Shown one piece after another: positions 47,301 through 61,273 of a stretch of 64,000 nucleotides of DNA. The translations under genes and the position numbers were made by a program. The stretch spans positions 102,653,922-102,717,921 of the forward strand of contig CM063503.1 of the NCBI GenBank assembly GCA_032207245.1, read 5' to 3'. Below the pieces are notes generated by a model. That model was given only the letters and a program-made list of their open reading frames with translations, made no database searches and was not told where the DNA came from. The stretch comes from Pardosa pseudoannulata (taxonomy: Eukaryota > Arthropoda > Arachnida > Araneae > Lycosidae). Positions within the stretch are counted from its first letter, which is position 1. Each line of letters opens with the position of its first letter.

Positions 47301-48145
47301 AAATTTTAATTTAATTAAATAAATAGTTCAATCAGACTTTACTTTTCTGAATATGATTTGAATTGAAATATAAAATACAAAGCAATTACAATGCGTTTTG
47401 TAATACTTAAAATATTAAAAACATTTTTGAAGGGGTACTATGTCTTTTTTTATCATAATTTTGATATCTGTTGGTTAAACCATTACACCGTTACCAATGT
47501 TCGTGTGAAAATGCTAAAACGCAAAGTTTAAATCTAATAATGAACCATTATTTCTCAGTGCTTCACCTTTTAATTTTAAAACAGAAGTTTACATGCTGTG
47601 CACGTTAGCTCTACCAGAATAACAAACGCATTTTTAAGCCGAACTTTCCTACAATAAAATATATAAATATTACTTTTTATTGTGGTAGTCTCTTGAATTT
47701 TCCAACAGGAACTCCCATCAATGTTTTTCTTTTTTCCCTTTCTTTTGAGAGAGATAGAAAAGGAAATTTAATGTCTTTTTGCTTTTCTAAACACTTCTTG
47801 ATGGACATAGTCTGTCATTACTGAGTTACACAATATGCAAGTCATTGTGTTCAAAATCGCGTGGATATATGAATGCAATCTGCTATTTTACCTGGATTTC
47901 ACTGTAGGAACTTCCTGTTCAGTAAACGCTTGCAAAGGAGAAAGGAACAAGAACTAAAAATATAAAGATAATTATCTAAACTGATCAAAGTACAGTTTAT
48001 TTGTAAAACTGCATTTCTGTTTAAAAGGTAAAGCTGAATGTTACTCTTTCGTATAAGAAATATTTCAAAATTGAAACTCTTAATTATCTCAGTTTTTGTT
48101 GCTATACTGATGCACCATGTGACATTTTTTTAAAATTATTTATAG
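44351..48145. other. AT-rich region upstream of the SLC23 coding start
   Basis: Should contain the promoter and 5' untranslated exon(s) of the SLC23 gene, because its first coding exon begins directly after an acceptor; I cannot place them. Short (AAAT)n occurs near 45,520. Open frames at 44,953, 45,846 and 47,024 show no family resemblance. Confidence 0.4.
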
Positions 48146-48196
48146 ATGGAAACTGCGGAGAAGGGAAAAGTCAGCACAATATCTGTTGATAAAACG
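48146..48196 (+). CDS. SLC23-family transporter, coding exon 1 (17 codons)
   Basis: The acceptor 'tttatag' is directly followed by ATG; the frame METAEKGKVSTISVDKT ends at donor 'gtaag', phase 0. It is the hydrophilic cytosolic N-terminus. Placing the ATG immediately after an acceptor implies at least one non-coding 5' exon upstream. The assignment rests on phase compatibility with exon 2 and the donor/acceptor pair. Confidence 0.75.
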
Positions 48197-51100
48197 GTAA
48201 GAAAATTTTTTTTGTCAATTTTTGATTATGTATGTTTTTAATGTACATCGAATATTATAAGATATACATATTGTTACCCAACTACATATTGTTAACCAAA
48301 TATCTCATTTTAAAAAGCGCAAGCACTTTTAAAATCCCTAAATATGAATAATAATTGAGCATTTAAATGTTTCTTAAACATTAAAAATTCAAGCAATGAG
48401 CTGTAATCTTCGGAGAAATTATTAATTGGCCATTGTACTTGTATGACTCCATTAACCCCTTCCGGTAAAATGACGAGTCTAGCTTGTCATTAGTTTTTCA
48501 TTCCATACCGCACAATGACGAGCTACACTCGTCATGCGATTAAAGTTACTGTTAAATATGATAATTAATTTAGTTTAAAATTTCTAGTGTACTGAATTTG
48601 GCAACACTTTTATCGCTTCTGAAAATCACAAGTCACTATTGCATATTGTTTACTTGGAATTTCTTGGTACAAGTCATTGCCAAATTAATGAGTCAGAATA
48701 AAAGAAAACCTACTAAGAAATGTCGTGTGTGTTACAAGAATCAAATTAAAAGTGAGACTACTTGGCGGTGTAAACAATTAAGAATTCCTTTGCACTTTGT
48801 TTTGAAAAGTACCACTAGCTTGAAGACTATTATCTGTATACCTTATTAATGTTTGGCTTTGATATTTTCTTAATTTTACTGTTTCTGATATTATTTAACA
48901 CTATGCAAAATGTGGATTTTAATTAAGAATATGTAAGAATTGTAAAATGAAATAAGTTTTTTAAATAAAAATTAAATGGTTATTTCATACACAGTTTTTC
49001 ATTATTAAATCATACCGGAAGGGGTTAAATTTCCTTGCATTATCCTTGAAGCCTTTCTTAAACAGCTAAAACGCAAGACTGTAATAGAAAATTTCAGTTA
49101 CATGACCCGCATTTAAAAGCCAAATCTTCAGAGAACATACTCATTTCATAAAATTTTGATTTATGGAGACACTGCAAAATTTGTATGGTGTTCATTAAAA
49201 AGGTTGTAGTTGAAAAAAGTATTTCATCTTTATTAATGTGAAGGATTTTTTTACTGAATCTGGAACATCAAAATTCATAATATATTTAAGAATTTGCTTT
49301 TCCCTCTATCTGCTACGAATTTTAAATGTGGGCTGCTTACCTCACGAATCTAGTACGTTTCGACTGCTAAAAAGTCAACCTTAAATTCAACATTCTAAAA
49401 TGTTAAAAGTTATATATATATAAATATTAAAAAGTATGTTTTCAATATCTGTTAAGCTGATTTTCTCCTGTATATGATACCGAAAATTTCTTCACAAAAA
49501 GTTTATAAAACTCAAAAGTTTGATAGTTGCTATTTTTTAACAACTATTGGTGCTTAACATTGTACACCTATTCTTATACGAGATCCGTCAATATCCCAAC
49601 TCAGATGCTAGCAAAACTAAATTTGTGCAACTGAATCGGTGCCTGGAAGCATTAGTGAAAATGTATGCAAATATAGAACATATAGGATTTATTCGTATTA
49701 TTACTCAATACCTTAAAACGTATATTTTAGAAAGAATTACCAAACCATATTTAGAAGTACTATTTATATATCTGTATCCAATTTTCAAATGCGCTTTTCC
49801 AATAAAATTTTAAAAATTAAATTTTTTTCCCGCTAGTAAGGAAAATTGGACAAAAACTCATCCAATCAAAATAAAAATAATAATAATAATAATAATAATA
49901 ACAATAATAAATAATAAATAATATGAATTTGGAGATAATTTTTTACTAGCACTTATTGTATTATTAACATTTAGAATTAAATAGGCTAAGCAATTGTACA
50001 GAGGCTATTTGCACAGGGTACCATTCTTATAATTCGATACAAATTTTAATTGAAACAAACAAAAGCCATATAATGTGCCTTTAAAGTGATGAATTATAGA
50101 GCTATTTCAGTTTTACAAATTTAAGAGAGCGTAATACTTTTCGAGCTTAAAAGTCTTTATTATAATAGCGAATTTTTGATTCAGTATAAAATACACCTAA
50201 AACGTTCTGCCCCGTTTATAATAAAAGTCTTCCTTGACCATTAATAAGGATCTAACGTTACAAAAATTATTTAGTTTTGTTATATGAACTAATACATTTT
50301 TTAAAAAACATAAAATATATACGAAAAGTGAACAAAAAAATGTAAATTGTTTTATCCGCTAAATACTATGTTAGAAACTAAATTTTGAATAGAAGTTAAT
50401 TATCGTTTTTATTCTGTGAACTATTAATACGATAAAAATATATTTCATTTTACAGCATAATAAAGGCTAACTTTTTAACCGTTTTTAATTTTTTAGAGAT
50501 TATAACATCCCGCAACTTTACAGGTTTTGTTTTCGGAATAAAACACATACTTTACCTCAATTTGATGGAAAACTTTTGTTGCTAATACTCTTGTTTCAAA
50601 ATTTATCTTGAGAGAAAATTTCACTTTTCCATTTACTAAATAGTTCTTATATTATTTTAATAACGCTACTACTTAAAATGACAAAACTAAGTAATTATTT
50701 AAAAATTAAATTAGTATTAAGTAGCTTATAAAAAAATATTCTAAAAACAGCAGAACCTATTATTTTAAGAGGAATAAAAAAAAGGCTGCTAAGGTGAAAA
50801 TTTTTAGCCTTGATATGTACTCAGTACTCAAATTTTCACCTAAATAACAGACTCACTTTATAGTATTGCCAATTATGTTATGATATTTAATGTTTACCTT
50901 TTATTTTCCTATTTCAGTTTAAAACTTTCTGTTCTATAAACTTTATTTGTATGCTTTCAAACCGCTTATTTATTTCCATGTTTTTATGAACATATGTTTT
51001 ATTTTGCAAAAAAAATTTAAAAACAGTATACTTTCATGTATTAAGGCATCAATATTTAAAATTGTTATTAAGGCCCTCGAATGCAATGTAAAATAGTAGA

Positions 51101-52276
51101 GGGCCTCTGGATTTTGAACAGCTTAAAGCTTTTGGAAGTCTAAATCCGGAATTGGTGGAATTTCTTTTATCCATGGAAGATTGATTTTTTTTTTACGTGG
51201 AAATAAAGATAAAAGCATACATTACAACATTATGCGATAAATTTATTTTAAACAAAGCGCAAGTGTTGATTCGATCGAAAATACCACATCATCAGAAAAC
51301 AGAGCCACTACTTTGCCTACCTAAACAAGTTTATACAAGTACCCGTGGGTTCGGCGCCGAGACAGCTTTGACCTTTTTCTAGTATCTCAGTCTAGTGTTC
51401 TGTTTGGGATAGTCAAAGCAGTAGCTCATAAAATATCTCCAATGAGCACTCAGCCTTAAACCCATACAACATAAAAACGAAAAAAAAAAATTCAGTTAGT
51501 GTACGCCCGTAATAAAAGTTGTAAAATAATGGGTTAGTACTTCAACTGATTCTTAAAACGGGAGTTGTAATGCTTAACCTGAAAAAGAGAGGGGAAGTAA
51601 TTTCTTTCTGAATAATTCAAAAGAAAGCTTGAGAACTTCTGATGTATAGTGAACATGAGAAAGGGGTGCCCCCCCTGGAGCTCTTTAACAGGTAGATAGT
51701 TTCCATATGTGTTATATATGAGGAAAATAAAGAAAACCTCATGGATGATCAATTGAGCCGTAGATAGAACTCATTACTTTAAATGAAAAGATCTACAGTG
51801 TTTGGTTTTGCAATTGCGGATTTTGTAATTTGAAATGACCAGCTGGACTGCTAACAAATCACAAGAATGCTTCATTAACTAATTTGTTGTAAATATGCAT
51901 GCATGTCTCACTTAAAGGTATCAAGATTGCATCAATTTTCTACCAAGTGACTTATCTAGCAAATGTACGCGGCAAAGTTAATCTATTTTCTAAGTTTTAC
52001 GTCTATAAAATAAATATTTGAAGTAATCGGTTCATCGACAGCATCGTTTTTGCTACTCCTAACCCCAAGAAACAAATTTGAGCTAATTTCTATTATTATT
52101 TAGATAATTGTGGATATCCCCAAAACTTTGGGAGACAGTCGAGGATTATGCTGTCGGAGATTACCACTGATTCCGTGGTGTAACACACACACATACTTAT
52201 ATATGTGTGTGAATATGCAAATAGAACTGTTTTGACTGCAATGAAACTAATAGTAAAATCATAATTATATCCTCAG
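48197..52276 (+). other. SLC23 intron 1
   Basis: 4,080 bp (gtaag...cctcag). Holds the piggyBac relic at 48,456-49,024 and (ATA)n near 49,873-49,910. A GC-richer patch at about 51,250-51,470 is unexplained. No further exon seen. Confidence 0.7.
48456..49024 (+). mobile_element. piggyBac-like element, internally deleted
   Basis: Perfect inverted ends 'ccccttccggta' and 'taccggaagggg' lie between TTAA copies (48,452-48,455 and 49,025-49,028), the piggyBac target. Just inside the left end is a subterminal hairpin, 'atgacgag' with 'ctcgtcat'. The interior (about 48,690-48,840) encodes only a relic of the transposase C-terminal cysteine-rich domain: 'MSQNKRKPTKKCRVCYKNQI' and 'RCKQ', then a frame change. 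The catalytic core is gone, so the copy is non-autonomous. Confidence 0.9.
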
Positions 52277-52396
52277 CTCTCTGTCAATATTGCCTCTGAA
52301 GACGAAGTCAAAGGAAATGAAAAAAGTGACTGTGACGTACTATACAAATTGGATGATGTACCACCGTGGTATCTAAGTTTTATTTTGGGCCTCCAG
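52277..52396 (+). CDS. SLC23-family transporter, coding exon 2 (40 codons)
   Basis: Acceptor 'cctcag', donor 'gtatgt', phase 0 on both sides. Encodes an acidic N-terminal segment (IASEDEVKGNEKSD), then 'LYKLDDVPPWYLSFILGLQ', the conserved entry into TM1 of the NAT/SLC23 family (DVPPWYL...LGLQ). The exon ends at the Gln of the family's TM1 Gln-His pair. Confidence 0.92.
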
Positions 52397-53831
52397 GTAT
52401 GTAAATCTGCTGAATTACATTAGACATTATTTCCTACCCTTCTTTTTCCAAATACCTGCACTGAATTAAAGAAGTACTGCGATTTTTATTGTGTTGTTCA
52501 CCCTAGCGCTCGTAATGTCCGAACATGTACCCAACACTCTCATATAAAATATGGGACTTAGAGTAAGGTCGATGTTTGCTTCAACAGCACACAGTCACCA
52601 TTGGGCATTCGGTCGACATCCAAACTGCCTTTCAGAGGTTAAAGGATTATTGTATATTTCGACCGGATGTCGAATGGAATATGTGTGCTGTCAGGTGCTC
52701 AAATGACAAAGAACAAAAGTAAATATTTCAACTTCACGCCAGCACTCTCTCTCACAATACTAATTGCGGAACACTATACATCCACAGAAGAGGGAAATGG
52801 AAGCTCCCGATTCAAAACCCCTCTTCCCAGCAAGAGAATTTTCGAATAACACAGTTATCTTGCATACATTCCGCGAGTACAGGAAAATATTTCTTTGAGC
52901 TTGTTAACGTAATATTCGGCCTAAAAAACTATTAAGTCATTTCGAGCCCCGATCTGGAATTCTTTTAAAGGTCTCTCAGTTATTAAATTTCCAACATTTT
53001 CCATTTTTAAGACAGACAATGAGTGAACTGCAGAATCAGAAAGAACCCTCGGCAAGTGTAATAAGAGCCAGAAAAATATTATAAGCTACAAGGAGAAAAA
53101 AAAAACCCAATAAGGAAATAAATATCAGTTTTATAATAATTCAAAAAAATTACGAAAATATGCAACGAGAAATATGCATATGAATACATATGTTTTCATA
53201 GACAAACAGCTGTAAACAATTTCGAAAAGAATGAATTTAAATAACGCAGAGTAAAATACAGGATTTTTTTTTTCATATTTCTCTTTCTTAAGTTAAAAAT
53301 AAACTATGCTTTCTTGTTTGCTCCAACATAAATATTTATCTTATACATTTGTTTATAATTCATTATGCAATCATACGTGTTATGCAATCAAATGCTCTCG
53401 ATTGCCATCTTTACAAAATTCCCTAAAAGCATCCAAAATGTTGGAGACAGCGAATATCAAATTAATCCATTTCGACAATAGAGTTCTTTATAATTGGCTG
53501 TTTTCTTAAGGACACGTACGAAATAAATATAATTTTTAATAATTAAGAATAATCTACTGAAATTATGAAACTATGCAGAGAAAAATAAACATATAAATGC
53601 ATTACGTATATTCTTATACTTCTTACGTATATTAGTCGTAACCAATTTCTAAAGCAATTAACGGTGATGAGGAATCGTGATGACGATTCAAGTTCATTAC
53701 TATTTTAGCGACTTGCTTTCATTTCGTTAACATTAGCTCGATATTTCTAAATTAAATATATGTATATTTAATATTTTAAAGCAGTGAAATATTAGTACAT
53801 TTCTTGACAATGAGATATTTGTACATTTCAG
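52397..53831 (+). other. SLC23 intron 2
   Basis: 1,435 bp. The stretch 52,565-52,715 has imperfect inverted arms ('aacagcacaca' against 'tgtgtgctgt', and 'gacatcc' with 'ggatgtc'), perhaps a small foldback. Otherwise unremarkable. Confidence 0.55.
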
Positions 53832-53989
53832 AATTACTTGATGATGATAGGGGGAACAGTAGCATATCCGTATCTAATAGCTCCTCATGTCTGCATTCAA
53901 AACGAAGATCCGGCCAGGGGTTATCTCATATCTTCAACTTTTTTTGTATCAGGTTTATGTACATTCATTCAGACAACATTTGGTGTAAG
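53832..53989 (+). CDS. SLC23-family transporter, coding exon 3
   Basis: Acceptor 'acatttcag', donor 'gtaagt'; 158 nt, ends in phase 2. Encodes TM1 to TM2: 'NYLMMIGGTVAYPYLIAP', the loop 'NEDPARGYLISS' and 'TFFVSGLCTFIQTTFGV'. The first residue is Asn (residue 58) where the family's QH motif has His. The GGTV...P and FVSG...QTTFG blocks are standard for the family. Confidence 0.95.
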
Positions 53990-54637
53990 GTAAGTTATGA
54001 TTAATTGTATCATTTTGTCAGAAACAACCTTTCGTAAAATTATGTTTCGCATACCTGTGATTTTTCTATATAGAACAATTAGAACGAAAGTAATTTTTTT
54101 TTTGTATCATACGACAGAATAATTCAAAATACGCAAGTCACGAAATAAAAAAAATAAATTTGTTAAACCATATCATTCAAAATATATTGTATTTAATATA
54201 AGAAATTGGACACATCGTCTTTAATAAACACAATTACATAAATTTAAAAATAAAACATTCCCAGTCCAAGATGTACTCTGGATTATCTGTAAAAAGTTGT
54301 CGTGTGTCACTTCATTCTTTAACACCTACTATAAAAATAAAAAACGTTCTTTGGAATAAATCCTAAGCGGATTAAAAGCACTCAGATCAGAAGTAGTTTC
54401 ACTTATGTCAGACAACATGTCTCTGTCTTCAACGATATCCCCTCAAGATATATTTATCTGTTGTAATCTTTCATTCTTTACAAAATAATTTCTGTTAATA
54501 GTTTTGTCAGTCAACGTAAAATTGAAATAATAACTTAAGTACTAGAACGTTCCTTCTAGAAAATAGTAGAGAAGGTTTATCATGAGTTAGTGTGATTACA
54601 TTTGAATGTCTAGATTTTAAAATAGTGCATTTTACAG
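53990..54637 (+). other. SLC23 intron 3
   Basis: 648 bp, AT-rich, ordinary borders (gtaagt...tttacag). Nothing else seen. Confidence 0.8.
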
Positions 54638-54785
54638 GTTACCTATTGTTCAAGGAAGCTCAATGGTTTTTCTAGTTCCTTTAATTACCCTACTGAATTT
54701 ACCGCAGTGGCAGTGTCCAAATTTCGGAAATCATACGATACCGCAACATATAAAAGATGACATCTGGATGTCAAGAATGAGAGAA
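54638..54785 (+). CDS. SLC23-family transporter, coding exon 4
   Basis: Completes the Arg codon split with exon 3; 148 nt, ends in phase 0 at 'gtaagt'. Encodes 'RLPIVQGSSMVFLVPLITLL' (TM3 and its entry) and 'NLPQWQCP', then an extracellular loop with a potential N-glycosylation site (NHT) and the conserved RMRE end. LPIVQG and LPQW.CP are family hallmarks. Confidence 0.95.
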
Positions 54786-56660
54786 GTAAGTTTTATAAAA
54801 GTCAAATATGTCAAAGACGAACAAAGGGAAAATATTTTTTTTTATTCGTTTATCAGTTGTTAATTTTAATGTATTATTTTTCATGCATCACTGATGTTTT
54901 CAAAACTTATTTAGACTACAATGTAAGTAAAGAAATTGTCAGGTTATTTGAATAAATCTAATATGCTTCGGTTTTGCCCAACATACTAGTGTAGCATTTT
55001 GCCATCTAGTTTATGATTTCACACCATAAAATACCATAAACTGAAAGCCTTTAATAGGTTCAGGCATGGTAAAGATCATGACGTTTAGTGGGTTGGAATT
55101 TCATACCTGTCTACACCAAGTATCTAGACCTTCTTTAACTGCAGCTCAACTGTATTTAGTCTACCTTTATAATTAATATACATATGTGTGCGTGTGTGAA
55201 AATTTATATGTTCTTTATACAAATCCATATATTTATTTTTTAAATTTATTTGGACCGTATTTGTTATACATGCGTTTCAGATGACGTAGAAAAGTAGTGT
55301 TTACACTAAAAAGTTCGAAAACTATCCCTTCACCCCTTTTGTGTTGTCCCTTTTCCGATCTTAAATTTTTTTTTATTTGCGAATGCACAAGAAATTTTCA
55401 AAATGTAATAGTAAACTTACAAACAATAAATACTTCAGTTCATTATTAGTTACGTCATAATAACATAAATACTAATTATTTCCTTTTCAATGACATCATA
55501 ACTTAAATGAAAATACTTTTAAATCGTTAGGAATCTGCTTTCGGCATCACATCTGTGTAATGTTTCTAATAAAAAAAAGGAGACCGCTTCGCTTTTCATA
55601 CAAAAATATTAGAATATACGAAAATGGGATTGCAAAAATATAAAGTAGTTTAAAAATTTGAAGATATATATATCTTAACTGATTTTGTTGTGATATTTTC
55701 TTTGTCTTTCGCTAAAACGTACAGCAAAAAATTTTTAAATTCATTTCATGAATTACATCGGTTGAAATTTCAAAAATCGTATTCTTTATTGCAGTTTTTT
55801 TTTAATATAATATTTAGAAGCACATAGACATTTTACGTTTACAGGAAATTTTCAAATACAAAATTCCATACAATGTACTAACTGGAAAATTGAAATACAT
55901 ACTCAAATTTTAGAACAAACATAATATTCCGTTTTTTTCTAGGAAAAAAAGTCTTTTTCTTTCTTAATGGGCTAAAAGATAATTCTAATTTTTTATTACG
56001 ACGCGCCAACTCTCGAAAGACAAGTTCAGTCATCCAAGTTCTTAGTAATGGTCCTCAAAATGTATCAGTATAAACAATTTAATAATAATTTTTTTTTTAT
56101 TTTGACAGTGGTTACTTAATAAACAAGGCAAAAAGTGTTGCAATAGTCAGTATTTTGGTAACCGTTTGAAGAAGTCTTGAAAATTCTCCAACATCCCCAC
56201 TACACATGCATTTCTCTTATTAAAAGCAAATAAATAAATGTAAGATTATTCTCCATTTTTCAAGTTGTACAACGCATTAACTCATGAAAATATTCTGAAA
56301 TTGTTGAATAATGCTATAAATGGTTTTAGTTTGGAAAACATTTATTTATCTTAATCCTTTAGAAAGTACACTTAACTTTAAAAACATTTTATTTTATAAT
56401 GGAAAAAATATTTTTTATAACGCATGTATACTATATTGATAATTCATATTTCTTTATCTTTATATAAATATAAATGTAACAGAAATTATATTTTCGAAAT
56501 TCACTGATTTTCTTCAATTAAAAATTATTACTTTTCATACTCCTAACTAAAGATATTGTGATGACTTCTGCCGATTACTTAGATAGCTAGTATATTAAGA
56601 AAAAGCAATTTTTTTTATTTTAATCCTTTTGGTTATGAAAAATTATTTATGTTCCGAGAA

Positions 56661-57954
<1,294 letters not shown>

Positions 57955-58142
57955 TATATACATATTTACATACATATGTATATATTTGCATACACACAGA
58001 TATATAGGCTAATATAATTTTCAGTTAAATATAAATAAATAATTAAGTCAAATTTCAACAGTGGAAAGTATTTATAGAATCGCCAGCAATTTTATAGGCT
58101 GCTATTTAATGTGCTTTACATTTTTTTAATTTCCCATTCTAG

Positions 58143-58324
58143 GTTCAAGGATCAATTATTGGAGCTTCTTTGTTTGAAGTAGCAATTGGATTTACGGGTA
58201 TGATGGGATTTCTGTTGACCTGGATCACTCCTTTAGCTATAGTTCCTACTGTGAGTCTTGTGGGTCTGTCATTATTTGCAGAAGCCGCTAATATATCCTC
58301 TGGTCACTGGGGAATCGCATTTTG
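58143..58324 (+). CDS. SLC23-family transporter, coding exon 5
   Basis: Acceptor 'cattctag', donor 'gtaagc'; 182 nt, ends in phase 2. Encodes 'VQGSIIGASLFEVAIGFTGM' and 'GFLLTWITPLAIVPTVSLVG' (TM4-TM5) and 'LSLFAEAANISSGHWGIAF' (start of TM6), all with the expected family pattern (IGFTG..GFLL..I.PL...P). Confidence 0.96.
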
Positions 58325-59551
58325 GTAAGCAGAGAATAAAGATAACAAATTTGTGCTCATTTGACATTTTTAACATATATACCAATATGTCACACGTCCA
58401 AAAATAGAAAATAGCTAATAATACGTGTTTCTCTTAATACGTGCCTCTTTGAACTCAACTGAACTAAACTAACCAGCTTGGATCTCCCTTTTATACGGGT
58501 GAAGAACTTTCAAGGCATGGAATCATCTAGAACATTTTATATCCCAAAAGTCGCCAATGCGACAGATTCGGCAACAACAATTAGTCACCGAAAACACCAC
58601 CAACGAGCCAATATCTGACCAATTTGGCGAGATATCATAGAAATCTCATGTAAATACTAACGCTACCAGAGTTCCCAAAGTCGAAGTATTTCCAGTCTCC
58701 AAAATCATTACAATGTTCAGCACTTTCTTCTTTCCCCTAGATGCTAAACTTATAAAACAACTCTGAAAACATTTGTCATTGCAGCATCCACATTTCGTCA
58801 AATATTTAAAAACTCTCCCTATAATAGATTCAACATTTTTCTATATTAAACTTTTGTTCAGTGGTTTTCATCTACATTTTTTACTGTTAATTCGTAACTG
58901 AGAGGTTCGGGTTTGGAACCTGAGCCGGCCTAAGATCCGCCGTATTCGTTAAAGGTGATTGAGGCACGTCAAATATGTTCGTGGTCACAATGTCCTCCAA
59001 GTTCTCAATTAATACCTCTGGGAGTGGCAAACCAAATCAATGGGTCTTCTGCTTGGTCCCTGCTTCAAAATTACGAGGACCTACTTGAGCGAAGTCGTTC
59101 TTTCACCTTAACGGTGCTCATTAAAACGAAAGACACCCCCCAAGGCCTTAATACGAGAGCCTGCAGGCTCAATCGTGCTTGGTTTGTCCAAGTAGCATGA
59201 GAAACAACAACAACAACAACAACGGTTAATCCTTTACTGATCTGGTAGACTGTTTCGGAGAATCTTAAGCAATGTAAAAAATGTACACTTAGCTTAAAAT
59301 AAAAACGGACAGCAGATTGAGTTTACATTCTTAATATCATGTGTATTATGTATAAAAAATGTTTACCAAAATGAGTTATAAAATGCAATTAGAAGTAAGA
59401 TTTAAAAACAGTATGGAAAGCGGATTTTACTAAAGTAGTTTGAATGCCCATTTTATACAATATGATTACAAAAAAATAATTAGTTTCTTCATTCAGTGCA
59501 AATATTTTTATTTATTCCTACACTTGTTATGATACCTTTGTTTCTTTTCAG
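58325..59551 (+). other. SLC23 intron 5
   Basis: 1,227 bp; contains the SINE family 2 copy at 58,880-59,224. Confidence 0.8.
58880..59224 (+). repeat. SINE family 2, copy with (CAA)n tail
   Basis: B-box-like 'ggttcgggtttggaacc' is followed by the body shared with 42,292 ('ccgtattcgttaaaggtgat', 'atgttcgtggtcacaatgtc', 'cttggtccctgctt') and a (CAA)n tail at about 59,203-59,222. Confidence 0.85.
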
Positions 59552-59672
59552 CACAATGTTACTTTTAATAATATTTTCACAATATATGAGAGATATTGGA
59601 GCGCCGTACCCGAAGTATGTTGCAAAGAAGGGTTGGAAAATTCAGCGATTCCCTCTCTTTAAATTGTTTCCA
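59552..59672 (+). CDS. SLC23-family transporter, coding exon 6
   Basis: Acceptor 'tcttttcag', donor 'gtgagt'; 121 nt, phase 2 to phase 0. Encodes the end of TM6 ('TMLLLIIFSQYMRDI') and the cytosolic loop 'WKIQRFPLFKLFP'. FSQYxR and FPLFKLFP are strongly conserved in SLC23. Confidence 0.96.
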
Positions 59673-61131
59673 GTGAGTAAAAAGATTTTATTACGTTTTC
59701 TTAATGTAGGAATAAATTACGTTTTACTTATAGTTGCTAAATATCACTTGCATAGACAAGAGAAATAGCAATATACTGGTACATGCTGGTTTTTAATACT
59801 TATTCTCTTGCGAACGAATATTTACACATATCTCTCTACAGACTTGTTTATTTTGTAATGAAAGCAACTTGTACTATTTGAGAAATTAGATGTTATTCTG
59901 GTGGAGAGTGTCTTACAAATGAAGCACATTATTATTATATACTAAACATCTAATTATACACTATCAAACTGAAACCAGAGAAATATGCCATATATATAAC
60001 ATATCTCTGCCTCTAAAGTTATCTAAAATATGTACGTTATCTTATACATATGATATTTTCTACCAATGGAAAGGGTGTAAGAGACACACTATTTTCCACC
60101 AGGGCAGAGGATTATTTCACCAACTTGACATTCCCCGTTTATATCATAAAGGATGAATCCACAATGTTCCCATTTAGAGAAAATAGTTGCCTCTTTGAAG
60201 ATTTTTTTCATCAATGGGCCGGCATGCTTAATAGTGTAAAGGAAACCAAGAAAGCTCCATGCAGCTTGCCCAATCTGTTCAATCAAGAGTCAAACCCGAC
60301 CGAGTGAAACGATCTCCAGTATTGAAACGCTGTATCCCCTTAACGTGCTGGGCTACAATCGGCCCAATAGATTACTCAGGATATACAAACCTGAATTTTT
60401 CTGATATCATTTATTTTAAACTTTTATGTTTATATGAATTTTAAGGCTTATTTCACTTAGTCTTATGCATTAAAGCTTTAGGTATAAAGTTAAAAAATAT
60501 AAGAAGGTATAAAACATTTAGATAAACATTAAGAACTGAACCCTATTTTAAGTACATGAAGTGATATACTACAAGCAGTTTGTTGGCACCCCACTAAAGT
60601 CATATCAAACCATAGCCGAACTGGTAGGGTACTGCCGTTTGGCTCGTGGGTTTGAATACCACTATTGGCATGGATCCGTATTGATCACTATTGACATGTC
60701 CGTAGCCATGCGGAATCTACTTTAAACAATAGATCCAGGTCTGATTAGCCTTCGTGTTGGAAAAAAATACCATAACCTTCATTCAAATCTATCAAACATC
60801 CGATGACGAATTGATAGTAGTTAATTTTCTATTTCTTAGCATAGTTCTTTGCATATTAGTGAATGACAAATAATTTAACGCATAGGATAATGCCTTTTGT
60901 AGTCAAATTTCACGCTGTTACCTTAGATACTTGTGACAGTTCAAACTCGGTTTTAATTCGTAGATCCTACTATAATTAGACTTGATGTAGAAATATGTTG
61001 ACCGTAGCGCTCCAAAACATATCAGATATTACTCAGAAATCTTTATAATTCAGATTTACTTAAAATCAAGAATTAAAAATTTCTTTTGGTTTAAGTTCAT
61101 AAAAAATAATATCGCTCTCTTTTATTTCTAG
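59673..61131 (+). other. SLC23 intron 6
   Basis: 1,459 bp; holds a GC-richer unassigned patch at 60,050-60,365 with open frames on both strands (85 and 65 codons, neither recognised) and SINE-derived sequence from 60,605. Confidence 0.75.
60605..60775 (+). repeat. SINE family 1, diverged copy
   Basis: 'agccgaactggtagggtac', 'gctcgtgggtttgaatacc', 'cgtagccatgcggaatctac' and 'gattagccttcgtgttgg'. A ~25-bp internal duplication around 'ccgtattgatcactattg' makes it longer. A further tail fragment ('gttgaccgtagcgctccaaa') lies at about 60,955-61,018. Confidence 0.75.
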
Positions 61132-61273
61132 GTTATATTGACCATTTTGATATCGTGGGCTATCTGCGCCATTCTAACAAAAAGTGGTGTCTTGCCGACT
61201 GGTAATCCTGCTAGGACAGACAGCCGAATAACTATTCTGAAAAATACTGATTGGTTTAGATTCCCTTACCCAG
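61132..61273 (+). CDS. SLC23-family transporter, coding exon 7
   Basis: Acceptor 'tatttctag', donor 'gtttgt'; 142 nt, phase 0 to phase 1. Encodes TM7 ('VILTILISWAICAILT') and the long outer loop with 'NPARTDSR' and 'WFRFPYP', both typical of SLC23. A decayed partial copy lies ~235 bp downstream in intron 7. Confidence 0.96.

Noticed and set aside
51270..51470. snRNA-like stretch in SLC23 intron 1
   Set aside because: 'ttctagtatctcagtctagt' superficially recalls U2, but the conserved U2 core and Sm site are absent.
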